This document shows, piece after piece, positions 10,031-20,413 of a DNA stretch of 64,000 nucleotides. Source of the stretch: Trichoplusia ni (taxonomy: Eukaryota > Arthropoda > Insecta > Lepidoptera > Noctuidae); NCBI RefSeq assembly GCF_003590095.1, contig NC_039502.1, forward strand, positions 62,001 through 126,000, written 5' to 3'. The notes under the pieces are model-generated. The model searched no databases and was not told the origin of the DNA. It saw only the letters and a list, made by a program, of their open reading frames with translations. Made by a program: the position numbers and the translations under genes. The number at the start of each line of letters is the position of its first letter. Position 1 is the stretch's first letter.

Positions 10031-10660
10031 ATAAATATTCCTTGGCAACACTCGGGAAGCCTTTCGCGCAGATTTGGTTCAATCCATGCCAAATATGTGA
10101 GTGTCAACGTCAAAATGTCATGTAATAAACCAAAATCATGGCGGCGCCTATCCCAAGTATTACGCAATACGCAAGAATTATGTAATGAGTGCGATGTTTA
10201 TATTCATTGTGATGTTTGTAATACTGCAATTTTGTGGAAAGTCTTTGTTGGAAAGTAATGTTGTACAAGATTTGAGAACTCTGCATGTCGGTATGATTTC
10301 CGTGGGCCACACCCCAGGTGAGTAAATTAAATAGAAATAAATACTTAGATGCGACCTCTAAACTAGCGAAATAGTGAGATAATAAATTATATTAGTGTGT
10401 TTAAAATTAAAATTGTATTATATAAAATTGTATTAGTGCATTTCGAATGCCAAATATTAATAATATAATAATTTATTGAGTAATTATTAAATAAGTGTCT
10501 CTAAACAGGTCCGAGTATCAATGCCATGCAGAAATAGCATGGATAGTAGTTTGATGCCAAACTGCCAACATTGACAGCAGTCAGGAGGCACCAGGGACGC
10601 GCCAACAGCACTGCGGAGGATCGAAGCCAAGGATTGTGGGCCGAGATCATGAGGTAAATA
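10031..10660 (+). other. Noncoding stretch with a candidate spliced mini-ORF
   Basis: An ATG at 10185 opens a frame with a hydrophobic N-terminus (MFIFIVMFVILQF, a possible membrane segment). It runs into a strong splice donor, CAG|GTGAGT at 10318. A plausible acceptor (AAACAG, exon from 10509) keeps frame and gives a stop at 10535-10537, for a product of about 53 residues. A second donor-like GAG|GTAAATA follows near 10652. No homology is recognised. The location inside a split Gypsy argues against a host gene, so the exon call is weak. Confidence 0.2.
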
Positions 10661-10669
10661 AACATATTT

Positions 10670-12671
10670 TTATGACTGTTTTACATGAAGTAGTAGTTTC
10701 TTTTGATGCTCTTTAAATGTCTTGATTGTTTTTAAGCCCCTCAATGGTGGTGGGAGATCATTCCAGCAGTGCGTGGCAGCAAACCTGAAGCCTCCCCTGA
10801 AAGCCGTGGTTTTGTGTGGGGGTGCCTTAAGCGGGTCGACATTGGAGCGAAGACCACACGTGTATTGTGATTTTCGCCAAGTGAGTCTGTCATATAAATA
10901 GTGCGGCTTGTGGGTTGTTACGACACCAAACATTAGGCTAGCCAAATGCAGTTTTCGTCTGGCATCCATTCTCAATAAGTTAAGCTTGTTTATATAGGGG
11001 GTAACATGATGCCTACAAGGAATATTAACACAGAACCTCGCGCAGGCAATCTGAATCCGTTGAATTAGCCTCTCTGTCCTAGCAAGTAGGCAAGGGCCAT
11101 ATACTGTATCGCAGTAGTTGAACTTTGATAGCACTAGAGTGTCCACTAGATGTTTCCTCAGTGGCACACTGAGAAATTTGCGGATACTGTACAGGACCCT
11201 CAGCCTGTAAAAGCAATTCCTAACAGTACCTACTGTTAATGTGTGGCTCAAAATGTAATTGTGGTTCCAGGGTTAAAGCTAAACTGCAAGCCTGCTCAAC
11301 CTGTTCTATCTTATTCCCTTTGATAACAATCTCTGGCTTGGCATTCAGTATTGAGGCCACCTGTTTCTTTGTCCCTAAGACCATGAACTTGGACTTAAGT
11401 GGGTTGAGAAGCAAGGAGTTCTCCTCAGACCAAGTCACAACTCTATGTAAATCCTCATTCATCCTTTGAACTGCAGATGCCACATCATCCCCCTTGAAGG
11501 ATGTGTACAACTGAATGTCATCCGCATACATATGATATCTGCAGTTTACAAAGGAATGAGTAACGTCAGCACTGTATAGGATGTACAATAAGGGACCTAA
11601 AATAGATCCCTGCGGAACTCCCCTACAGACCGGGAGTGGAGGTGATGATAGGGTAGATCCGTCTTCCTTTTGTATTTGAACAAATTGGGACCTATCTGTT
11701 AAATAGCTCTTAAACCAATCCACAGCGTCGCTATCAAACCCGTAATAGGTTAACTTTGACAGCAGTAGATTGGTATTAATAGCATCAAATCCCCGAGAGA
11801 AATCCAGCAACAATAGAATAGACCCCTCCCCCAGATCACGTGCCTCTAGGATATTGCCTACCACGTCTAACAAGGCTGTTGCTGTCCCCCTTCCCTTGCG
11901 GAAACCTGATTGGAACTCGGGTAGAATATTATTTTCCTCTAAGTATTCAATTACCTGTAAGTAGACCACACGTTCCAGAATCTTTGACAGACATGGTAGA
12001 ATACTTATTGGCCTGAGATCTTTCAGATTGACCGAGTCATTGACTTTAGGAATGGGGCAAACAATTGCACGACGCCAGAGACAAGGAAATGACCAAGATT
12101 CAATGGACTTGTTGATGATAGCAGTAATGGCTTGCAAAGTGCTAGGTAGTATGAGTGTGAGCATGTCCAGACTGATGCCATCTACACCCCGTGCATTTGA
12201 TTCCAGACCCCTGATTATTTTAAGTACTGTCTCTTGGTTGGTCTCAGTGAGCGAAAACACAGATGGACTATGCCTGCGAGAACGGAAACTGTATATCAAC
12301 GAGTCATTGCCATTGCAACTCCCCGGGACGTCTAAAAAGGCTGCATTTATACTATCTGGGTTATCAGTGACTAGGCAGTCGCCTCTCATTGTGGTCCGGA
12401 AGAACATCTGATTTTAAGTTACGCCACAGCAGCTTGGGATCTTTGCTTTGCTCGTTAATGTTTTTTGTAAAATATGCAGATTTTTCCCTTCCCAATGCGG
12501 CGGCCGCCTCGTGTTTGAGATCCAGATAGTACTGCTTATGATGCGGTTCCTTTGTCTTATGACATCTGTGTTTGGCTTCCTCTCTCAATCTGAACATAAG
12601 ACGAATATTGTCAGTGATCCAAGGTGTAGGCCGCTTGAAATATGTCTTTTTCTTCATAGGAGCATGGAGAC
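10670..12671 (-). pseudogene. LINE B (CR1-like) ORF2: linker, RT, C-terminal domain
   Basis: Three overlapping minus-strand frames together cover the EN-RT linker (RPTPWITDNIRLMFRLREEAK), the RT (RPISILPCLSKILE, LLLLDFSRGFDA with the first catalytic Asp, GVPQGSILGPLLYILY, YADDIQLY with the catalytic pair) and the C-terminal domain ending LLLHVKQS. Frame changes occur around 12364-12407 and 11220-11251. The endonuclease is absent, so the copy is 5' truncated, which is usual for LINE insertions. Its 5' edge abuts the middle G1 RT piece. Confidence 0.88.
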
Positions 12672-12728
12672 CAACTTTGGTTTTCATGAATTTACATTTC
12701 TTTGCGTTGAATGAAAAGCCTGCATCCG
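12672..12728 (-). pseudogene. Middle RT piece of Gypsy G1
   Basis: The minus strand reads DAGFSFNAKKCKFMKTK, which aligns with RAGFSINLKKCSFLATE in Gypsy G2 at about 34020-34070. It supplies most of the block missing between the two larger G1 RT pieces (15592 and 9676). It is bounded by the (AAT)n tail of LINE A and by the 5' edge of LINE B. Confidence 0.75.
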
Positions 12729-12798
12729 ATAATAATAATAATAATAAAATTGTTTATTCAGATAACTAAGATCCATACAGCACAGTAAACGACACATG

Positions 12799-14800
12799 TT
12801 AATATACAATAGTGAGCAGGGACTTAGTCCGCTGTACTAGTTTCCACATAAGGGGACAATCTATTCTGTTAGCAATAGCACCCAAGACGCTGTGTCGACT
12901 TCCACGCAGCCGACTAACAAATGATGCTGTCTTTTTGCGCCAAATGGCTGCAAAGCCATCCGTGTGTGCATCAGCAAACATTGCTGACGCACTACAGAAG
13001 CGTGGAAGCCGAAACAACGCCCTGAATGCATTGTTGAATTGGACCCGCAGAGCATTGTAAGCTCTTTGCGTATAGTTAACCCACAGACTTCCCGTGTACA
13101 GTGAGGTACAATGGGCTTTAAATAAAGCTACTTTGACTGCATCTGTACATCGGGAGAATCTGCGAGCAAACATATTAGCCCGTACTGACAATGCCCTGCG
13201 TTCCCTCTCCATGTCCGCATCGTCTTTTAAATCATCCGTGACCCAATGCCCGAGATACTTGAACTGATGTACTCTTTTTAAGGACTCACCATTGAGGAAT
13301 ATTGGTTGAACCGGTGGACTTTTGGGTCCTGATTTAAAAACCATGTAAATAGACTTCTCGACATTATATAGAAGCCCGTGTGAGGCCACGTAAGACTCAC
13401 AGACTGCAAGCAACTGACGAAGAGCACTAATCGAGGGGGCCAGCAGCACCATATCGTCTGCATAGCTGAAGTTGTTACAGCAAACACCATCAAAATAGCA
13501 GCCGACACGCATGCCGCTGAGCTCCTCGATCAGCGCATTCACGTACAAGTTGAATAACAAGGGTGAACTCAAACCCCCCTGTCTCACCCCGCACTCCAAC
13601 CCGCTCGCATCCGAAAGTTCACCCGCCCATTTCACACGGTTTTCCTGGTTAAGATACCAATATCTCAGGAGTGATGCCAACTCCGATGGCACCCCAGACT
13701 CTGCTAATTTCTGCCACAACACATCATAGGCCACTAGGTCAAATGCCTTACTCAGATCCAGGAAACAGGCATAGACAGGTGTACGCCTATCCGTATAATA
13801 TTTGACAGTGTGTTTCAAGCTAAATATGGCCGTCTCTGTTGATAGCCCAGGTCGGAACCCGAACTGAGCGTCATTCAACTTTACATGTTTGGTAAAATGT
13901 GAGTTGAGCACACTGTCAAGTACCTTGGCAACGATGGTAGCCAAGGAAATTGGTCTATAATTAGTCTTATTTGCCATGTCCTGTTTTTGGCTATAGGTAC
14001 CACCAGAGTCTGCATCAGTCCACGAGGAAGGTATGCATGGCCTATACATAAGTTAAATAACATGGCCAACACGTGAGGTAAATGGATACCAGCATATCTC
14101 AGATGTTCAACACTGAGATCGTCATGGCCAGGAGACTTACCTCCTGTCATCTTTTTAATGGCAAGTTTAACATCTTTTGCAAGAATGACTGTTGAAGTGT
14201 CAGTATGACAGGCATCAATCTCCCGACATGGCGACCCCAGCGGAGACTTAATTGAGTAATAATCTTTAAACATATTGGCTATTCCTTTCGGACAGGAGAT
14301 ACCATCGATACTTACAGGAATACTAGGTTTGGTGTTAGCAATATTTGTACACTTCCAAAAATTCTTAAAATCGGTCTTTGCATGGTGCTTGGCCAGTATA
14401 TCCATTTTAATCTGTTCCTGATTATTCTGACACCACTTTAATTTACTTTTAAACTCTTTACGAGCCTGTGACATTTCATTAAATGTATCTGTATGCATTA
14501 GTTTACCACTGGATACCCATATTCCGAACTTTAGCCGAGCATTCCTGTAGGCATCGCTCACGTGTTTATTCCAACCCGCCAGCAGCTTCTTACGTCTAAC
14601 TTTGTTGGTCACAAAGGAGGACCGCGCAGCCTCACATATCTATAATATTTATATACATCCTATCTATAATTTGTTTGTGCTTATATACATTACAATGTTT
14701 ACTACTACAATACTGAAACTCTTCCGGAAAATCTACATATTTTAACTTAGAATTACATATATTACGATACATATTAATTTGAGATTCATTCCTATTTCCT
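12799..14800 (-). pseudogene. LINE A ORF2: linker and reverse transcriptase
   Basis: Linker and RT N-terminus run from 14800 to 13881 (AGWNKHVSDAYRNARLKFG, GGKSPGHDDLSVEHLRYAG). RT continues in a second frame from about 13975 to 12799 (NYRPISLATIVAKV, YACFLDLSKAFD with the first Asp, GVRQGGLSSPLLFNLY, SYADDMVLL with the catalytic pair). The C-terminal domain follows (RALFRLPRFCSASAMFAD). The frame changes near 13980 and again near 14615, so no full-length enzyme can be made. Confidence 0.88.
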
Positions 14801-15375
14801 CAGTATATTTTATTACGTGGCGGTGTTTTAATTTGCGTTTTATGCAACACTATATTTAAATTACATTTAATGACTAGTGGATAGTGATCAGACCAATATA
14901 TATGATGTTTAACATAAATTTCTTTTATACAAACAGCTGCTGCCTGAGTAACTACACAATGGTCTAACCACCTCTTACAATTATGTGCCTCACTTATAAA
15001 AGTAAAAGTGCCTTGCAAATTTTGGTGATTGATATCTGCGCAAATCCATCTTTGCTCGTGTGAAAAATTCAGGAGCTCATCACAGAATCGCTCACCTGGA
15101 TGCGCGTTAAAGTCACCTAATATGAACACTGATTCTACATTACTGTCCTGTATTATTGCACTAATTGCGCCTAAGCAGTCTGTAAACTCGGGTAGGTTGT
15201 CACTACACTCGACGGGCATGTATACACTGAATACCAACACAGAGCGGTCATTCAACGTTACACGTATTGCCGCGATTCGCGGATTTTGATGATTTTTGAG
15301 TTCCTTCACCCCTTCAAATGATCTTTTTACATTTTTGCAATTGAACGATATGAGATGTGAATCGTTAATATCCAT
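14801..15375 (-). pseudogene. LINE A ORF2 start: APE endonuclease with internal deletion
   Basis: ORF2 begins at an ATG (MDINDSHLISFNCKNVKRS) 15 bases after the ORF1 stop. Endonuclease blocks FILGDFNAHPGE and WSDHYPLVI (SDH) are present. Compared with LINE J, the stretch with the catalytic Glu (QETW) is missing: the sequence passes from VKEL directly to a region near NPRIAAIRV. A catalytic core residue is therefore lost. Confidence 0.8.
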
Positions 15376-15390
15376 AATGTAAGAGTTAAT

Positions 15391-15592
15391 CTATTCGCCG
15401 TCTGGTACGGTAGTTCTGTATGGCCTAAAACGCCTACAAGTGACGCCTTCGGGCCAAATACTCTCATTATTTAAAAATATATCTAACGCATTTCTATTTA
15501 CGGTTATTTTATAAGCGTTATAAGGTTTTTCCGTTTTCATCTTAATTTTTTGAAGAGATATCTGTTGTTTTGTTTTGGATAATATGTATTCG
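15391..15592 (-). pseudogene. LINE A ORF1 C-terminus
   Basis: The frame reads EYILSKTKQQISLQKIKMK and ends IWPEGVTCRRFRPYR before its stop, followed 15 bases later by the ORF2 ATG. LINE J has the equivalent WPAGIIFRRF block. The upstream part is missing through 5' truncation at about 15592, where Gypsy G1 RT sequence resumes in another frame. Confidence 0.7.
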
Positions 15593-16220
15593 GCAATGCT
15601 CGTAATGTTATATCTAAGCGTTCCAGACCTTGGGAAATGTCTATGGAATGGCATAAAACGTCATCCATGTATGCTAGTGCTACCTTATCTTTAAGGGCGT
15701 CTAAAGCCTTGTTAATGCAACGCTGGTACACGAACGCTGCGTAGCCCGAATGGCATGGCCAGATACTCGTACTGACCATCTGGTGTCACAAATGCTGTTC
15801 GCGCTATGCATCACCATCTGGATCAACACAAATTTGATGATAGCCTGATGCCATGTCTAAACACGAAAAATAGTACGCACCGTGAAGCCGATCTATTTGT
15901 TCGTCTATTCTGGGAAACGGATAATGTTCAGGACGTGTATTAGCATTAAGTTCCCTATAGTCTACGCACATCCTATCTGTATTGTCCTTCTTTTTGACAA
16001 GAAGAATAGGGCTAGCAAACGGTGAAGAACTCTCGCGAATAACACCTGCTTTCAATAGAGCATCAACCTTTTCCTGGACTATTTCTTTCTCCGCGGGGAA
16101 TAACCTGTACGGACGTCTGTATACCGTCTTATTTGGATCAATGGGTTCGATACGAATAACACCTGTCGTTACGCGTCGCGTAGGTACCCCGTCGATAAAG
16201 AACTCGCTATACTTTCGCAA
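15592..16220 (-). pseudogene. G1 reverse transcriptase, N-terminal and palm part
   Basis: The frame begins with the protease-RT spacer and carries YRRPYRLFPAEKEIVQEKVD, SPILLVKKKD, RMCVDYRELN and the DMASGYHQI block with the first catalytic Asp. A frameshift near 15790 leads to AYMDDVL, the catalytic pair. Homology ends at TLRAL about 15592, where LINE A is inserted. Confidence 0.85.
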
Positions 16221-16272
16221 GATTTGAATTAACGCTTCTTTATTTGTGCCGTGTAAGTTAGTATCGATACTA

Positions 16273-17513
16273 TTAAAGTCGGGAAAGGGGCTTTTCGGTG
16301 ACGTTAACTTCTTTCTGCGAGGAGAACGTTATATTATCACTATCTATTTGCACAAGAACACCGGTATCTAGTAGGTCCCTACCTACGATAACCGCTTCTG
16401 TAATCAAAATATCAGGTACTATATGAAACAAAAGGGAAACCGTGATATTTTGAATTACAATTTGACTAAGTACCTGTGATTCGCATTTAACATTTTCCTT
16501 GCCTATACCCGTAAGGAGAACCAGATCATAGCGCTTAGTACCCGGAAACTTATCAACATGACTAAGAGATAGAAGCGAGCAAGCAGATCCACTATCAAAG
16601 AGAAAAGAAACGAGCTCACCAGATGATGTGGTCAGGTTACTCCTTGCCGATTTGAGCCCGCAGGTGTTAACCTCCTTGACCGCTGCTGTCACTGTTCCTC
16701 CACCTCCTTTTCGGTCTGGACTGGAAGATGCCACGTGTCCCGGCTGTCCACATACGTAGCACGTGATACGGCTTCTATCTTGACTCTTCGATGCTGAAGG
16801 TTGCTTCGAAGTCTTCTCTTGTGTTGAGGAATCAACTTGTCTCCTGCGAAAGTGCTTGAATTTATGGACCGGGACACCGCAACGATGACATGAACCACTG
16901 AAGCGATTTTCCGTGTAACGAGGTTTTTTTGAATCGCCTTCGTATCCATCACTATTTTCATGTCTTCTTTTGTGTGAAATCCCGTTGAGTATTCGAAACA
17001 ATTGGGATCTTGAAGCCACGTTGTGTGAATGTAATTCTCTTCGAATTGTTCCATCCTTTTGACACAAAACTGATGCCACAAATCCCGTCATTATATCTTC
17101 GGCCATCTCTGTACGCGGTATGCGCTCTATAAGACTCCAAAAGTGCGTAGCTGCATCACTAGCCGTTTCTTTAGCACTTATTTGGAATCGAAGAATCTCG
17201 TCGAAATAGTCTTGTCCTAACATAGGCTTGGCGAACTTTGCAATCAGCAATTCTTTTATTTGAGGCCATGCTAACTGAGACTGTTGTAGCTTTGTTAAAC
17301 ATGTAGCAGCACGTCCTCTTAATGCATGTGTAAGAGCCAATAGTAATTCGGCGCTTTCCAGCTTCCGGCTACTGATCACTATTTCCGAAATTTTGCACCA
17401 ACCTTCTATGTCAGCATCGTCATCATCTGGATCAAATCGTACCAATCGTGCTGCTGAAGCGCCAATAGCACTCGGTGTTGCGTCAGAGTGCTCGGAACAG
17501 ACACTCTAAACTA
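16273..17513 (-). CDS. G1 gag and aspartic protease
   Basis: The frame is open from about 17513 (after a stop) to 16273. It has no ATG near the start: the first Met-type codon is a TTG at 17443-17445, so the natural N-terminus is lost or comes from elsewhere. Visible: a Gypsy gag core (ILRFQISAKETASDAATHFW), two degenerate zinc knuckles (CHRCGVPVHKFKHF and CYVCGQPGHVASSS, both missing the last Cys), and a protease motif FLFDSGSACSL with its DSG intact. The RT frame follows in a different phase. Likely non-functional. Confidence 0.78.
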
Positions 17514-17874
17514 GTAGCGCCATCTAACCACGCAAAGTAAAACTCATGTAAAACTGAAGTGACTACTAACGCTATCTGTTGCGTCTTTCTTAAAACTAAT
17601 TTAAATACGAGAAGCGCCGTCAAGTATATATCAGATTTCTCTTGTTTAATTTTTCTTCGTACTTATTATCTTAGTTGATGATAAAAAAATAATAATCGCG
17701 CCTAGGGGTATTTTACGTCGGATACATGAACTGGGCTTCTTTTGTAAGACGACTAAAAAATCACCGTGTATATGTTACATTACTTTTAAGACCTCTTACG
17801 TGTGTACATAAATTATTAAATAAAAATAAATAAATAAATAGTACATATAAATGCTCAGAGTGTTCCGTGCCATT
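17514..17874. other. Noncoding, AT-rich, no gene seen
   Basis: No ORF or recognised element. It may contain the 5' leader of G1, but no LTR or primer-binding site was identified. A short (AAAT)n run lies at about 17815-17846 next to LINE C. Confidence 0.5.
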
Positions 17875-20190
17875 ATTCTGATCTTCTAGCATCTTTTAGC
17901 AATGCCAACGTTGACGCTCTGCTGATATCGGAAACTTTCCTGAAGCCTCCTTTCTACCCAATTTCCTCTACCTGGTTTTGTCCTTATACGTAATGACAGG
18001 ACGGGGAAAGGTGGTGTTGGTGTAGCCATATACTTGCGCGCTGATTTATCACACAAAGTTGTTCTGGCTTCACCGTCCTTATATTCCGAGTCAGCTGAGT
18101 ATTTGTTTCTGGATATTTCTCTAAATTCTTCTAAAATTCTTCTTGCTGTTTTCTATTCTCCTAGTCTACGGATTGACTATTTCGACACTCTTGACTCTAT
18201 TCTGAGTGTATTATGTCCTTTGTAAAGTCAAACAATCATATTGGGTGATTTTAATGCCTTCTTAAAAATGATTCTCGTTCTTCCAGACTTACTTCTCTCC
18301 TTGCTTCTTATGACTTACATATCTTGCCTCCCTCTGCAACTCATTTTTCACCTCACTGTACTTCTTCCCTCTTGGATCTTGCCATAGTCTCTTCCCTTGA
18401 AAAAGTCACCAGACACGGTCAACTTCCGGCAACCTTTTCTTATTATGACCTCATTTATGTGTCGTTTAGGGTTCGAACTCCAAAACTTAGGGCACAGTAC
18501 GTTAATTTGCGGAACTACAACGCTGTTAATATAGAAGCTCTGCAGAATGAAGCTCACTTGACTGGTCGCCTATCACTGACAGCCCTAACACGGACGATAA
18601 GGTCTCTTGCTTCAGCTCCATGGTTCTCGGCTTGATGGACAAGCATGCGCCCGTCCGCCGTGTAAAATTCAAACACAAGCCTGCACCTTGGATTACAGCG
18701 GAAATAAGGGACCTTATGGCCCGGCGAGACAGAGCGAAGGCTAAGTATAGGTATAGGCCGTCGGATGTGTTCCTTGATTACGACAGGTCCTAAGAAACCG
18801 TTGCAGTCAATTGTGTAGAGATGCCAAAAGACGCTACTTCCATGAATCCCTTATTAACCGCAGTTCTTCCGACGTTTGGAAATTTTACAAATCGGTTGGT
18901 ATTGGCAAATCATCACTCAACTCCTGTAAAGACGTTGATCTAAATGAGTTAAACACCAATTTCTCTCATTCCCCTATTCATTTAGATCATCCTGCCAAAA
19001 CTTCAACTCTATAGTGGTTTCTTAGGTTTACGCGAATGTTAGACATTGAAATGAAATTACTTTTACGGATTTTCTTTTCTCGCTAAAGAATCCAAATTCC
19101 TACCTAGGATGTTTCGCGAGGCTATTGAGATTAAAAAACATCCTAATTTCAATAGAGAAGATATCACCTACTTGGGATCCAATAATAAATAAACTCAAGG
19201 CCAAACCCAAGAGCAGCGCTGCAAGACATCAAGACACAGTGAGCTCATACTGCGTAGGTCGGACCACAAATAATTAATTAAAATATGAAGGTAGAACGAG
19301 CAACATCTTCTGTCAAGACGAACGTGATCTCAGTCTGCCCGTGACCATGATACCTGCAAAGGTTTCGAAACGTCGGGAACTAAAATCAAAAATTAAACCG
19401 CGAAAAAATCCTTAAAAGTAGTTTCATTTCAACTTCAACTCTATCTGAGTTGAGGACCTTCCGGTACCAACCTGCTCCCTTTTCTCTTTTAGTTCCTTAT
19501 CTGAGGCTGACGTTGAGAGATCAGTACTCTCAATTACTTCTAGTGCAGTCGGCAGTGACGGTGTGTGTTCGAGGATGATACATCCCATTCTTCCGTGTGT
19601 GCTCCCGATCCTAACCCACATTTTTAATCACTCCTTATATACGTGTAACTTTCCGTGTGCCTGGAAACAGGCCCATATAATTCCATTACCTAAGATCCCC
19701 AATCCTACTTTACCATCTCACTTTAGACCCACCTCAATCCTCCCTTACCTCTCTAAGATTCTCGAACACATTGTACATACGCAGATTACTGGTTTCCTAA
19801 CAACAAACTCCCTTATTTCTTCTTACCAATCTGGTTTTCGCTCTGGTCACAGCACGGTTACTGCTTCGCTGAAGGTCACTGATGACATCCGCTGGGCTAT
19901 GGAGAATAAGATGCTGACGGTCCTCGTCTTGTTAGATTTCAGCAGTGCCTTCAATTCAGTGGACTTTGATGTGTTACTGGACATCCTTGAATCTTCAAAC
20001 TTCTCTTCTACTTCTCTTGCCTGGAATGAGTCTTTCCTAAGAGGATTACTCTGACTGGTGTGACCTTGCGACAGGTGTTCCCCAGGGTGGCGTTCTTTCT
20101 CCTCTTCTTTTCTCCATTTTTATTAACTCTATAACTAGAGTGATCTCATCTCACTTCCATCTCTATGCAGACGACTTGCATCAATTCTCT
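17875..20190 (+). pseudogene. LINE C (CR1-like) ORF2: endonuclease to RT palm, interrupted
   Basis: Decayed plus-strand frames read APE endonuclease (GKGGVGVAIYLRADLSHK, IGDFNAF near 18240), linker (KPAPWITAEIRDLMARRD), then RT (RPTSILPYLSKILEHIV, YQSGFRSGHSTV, VLLDFSSAFNSV with the first Asp, GVPQGGVLSPLLF and the catalytic LYADDL at about 20165). It ends just after YADD, so the 3' part is missing. Frameshifts and stops occur throughout. A Penelope-like fragment interrupts it at 19013-19430; the LINE reading resumes after that. Confidence 0.83.
19013..19430 (+). mobile_element. 5'-truncated Penelope-like element with inverted left terminus and 14-bp target duplication
   Basis: AACTTCAACTCTAT occurs at 18999-19012 and 19431-19444, flanking the insert as a 14-bp target duplication. 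The insert holds the C-terminal end of a Penelope-type GIY-YIG ORF (FREAIEIKKHPNFNRED, then after a one-base shift TWDPIINKLKAKPKSSAARH), followed by its 3' end (AACGTCGGGAACTAAAAT). The left about 65 bases are the reverse complement of a Penelope 3' end, as seen by comparison with the copy at 48224-48319. Inverted terminal pieces and variable-length target duplications are known for Penelope elements. Confidence 0.82.
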
Positions 20191-20202
20191 ATCTTGTTTT
20201 TT

Positions 20203-20268
20203 AAATAAAGGTTTTACTACTGACTTCTTTTAAACGTCAGGAAAAACACCTTCAGTAATGCTCAAATT
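20203..20268 (-). pseudogene. Tiny LINE RT remnant
   Basis: The minus strand reads SITEGVFPDV, a stop, then KKSVVKPLFKK, the typical RT N-terminal block (GxFPxxxKxAxVxPxFKKG) of CR1/Jockey-group LINEs. Only about 22 codons remain between LINE C and the tail of LINE D. Confidence 0.5.
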
Positions 20269-20413
20269 AATAATATTTATTTATTTTATTTATTTATTTT
20301 CCTCTCTTACAACTATCCTTACAGATTAAATCTAATTCGATAGTGTAACTTAATTCTATATATACATAATATAACTGCTGGAAAAACAATTCCACTTAAT
20401 AATCCTACTTATT
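20269..20413 (-). repeat. 3' UTR and AT-rich tail of LINE D/E
   Basis: No ORF. A (TAAA)n tail on the minus strand lies at 20270-20300, about 115 bp downstream of the ORF2 stop at 20414-20416. Confidence 0.5.

Larger units (their letters stand above)
12729..15592 (-). mobile_element. LINE A (APE-type non-LTR element, same family as LINE J)
   Basis: Minus-strand order: ORF1 C-terminus, APE endonuclease, linker, RT, C-terminal domain, AATAAA and an (AAT)n tail at 12728-12749. It is 5' truncated inside ORF1 and inserted in the RT gene of Gypsy G1. ORF1 and ORF2 are clearly related to LINE J at 31500-40575: both have a WPxG...RRF block at the ORF1 end, NCKNVKRS at the ORF2 start and SYADDMVLL in RT. 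The clade is not certain. Confidence 0.85.
7675..17513 (-). mobile_element. Ty3/Gypsy element G1, split into three by nested insertions
   Basis: Minus-strand pieces that do not overlap cover a Gypsy element in order: gag and protease (17513-16273), RT fingers and palm (16220-15592), a short RT piece (about 12728-12672), then RT end, RNase H, integrase and acidic tail (9676-7755). The short piece reads DAGFSFNAKKCKFMKT, the block that in Gypsy RT follows the catalytic palm and precedes YLG; the YLG block appears at 9676. LINE A occupies the first gap, LINE B plus a noncoding stretch the second. No LTR was identified; the 3' end is truncated near 7675 and the 5' border is uncertain. Confidence 0.8.
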
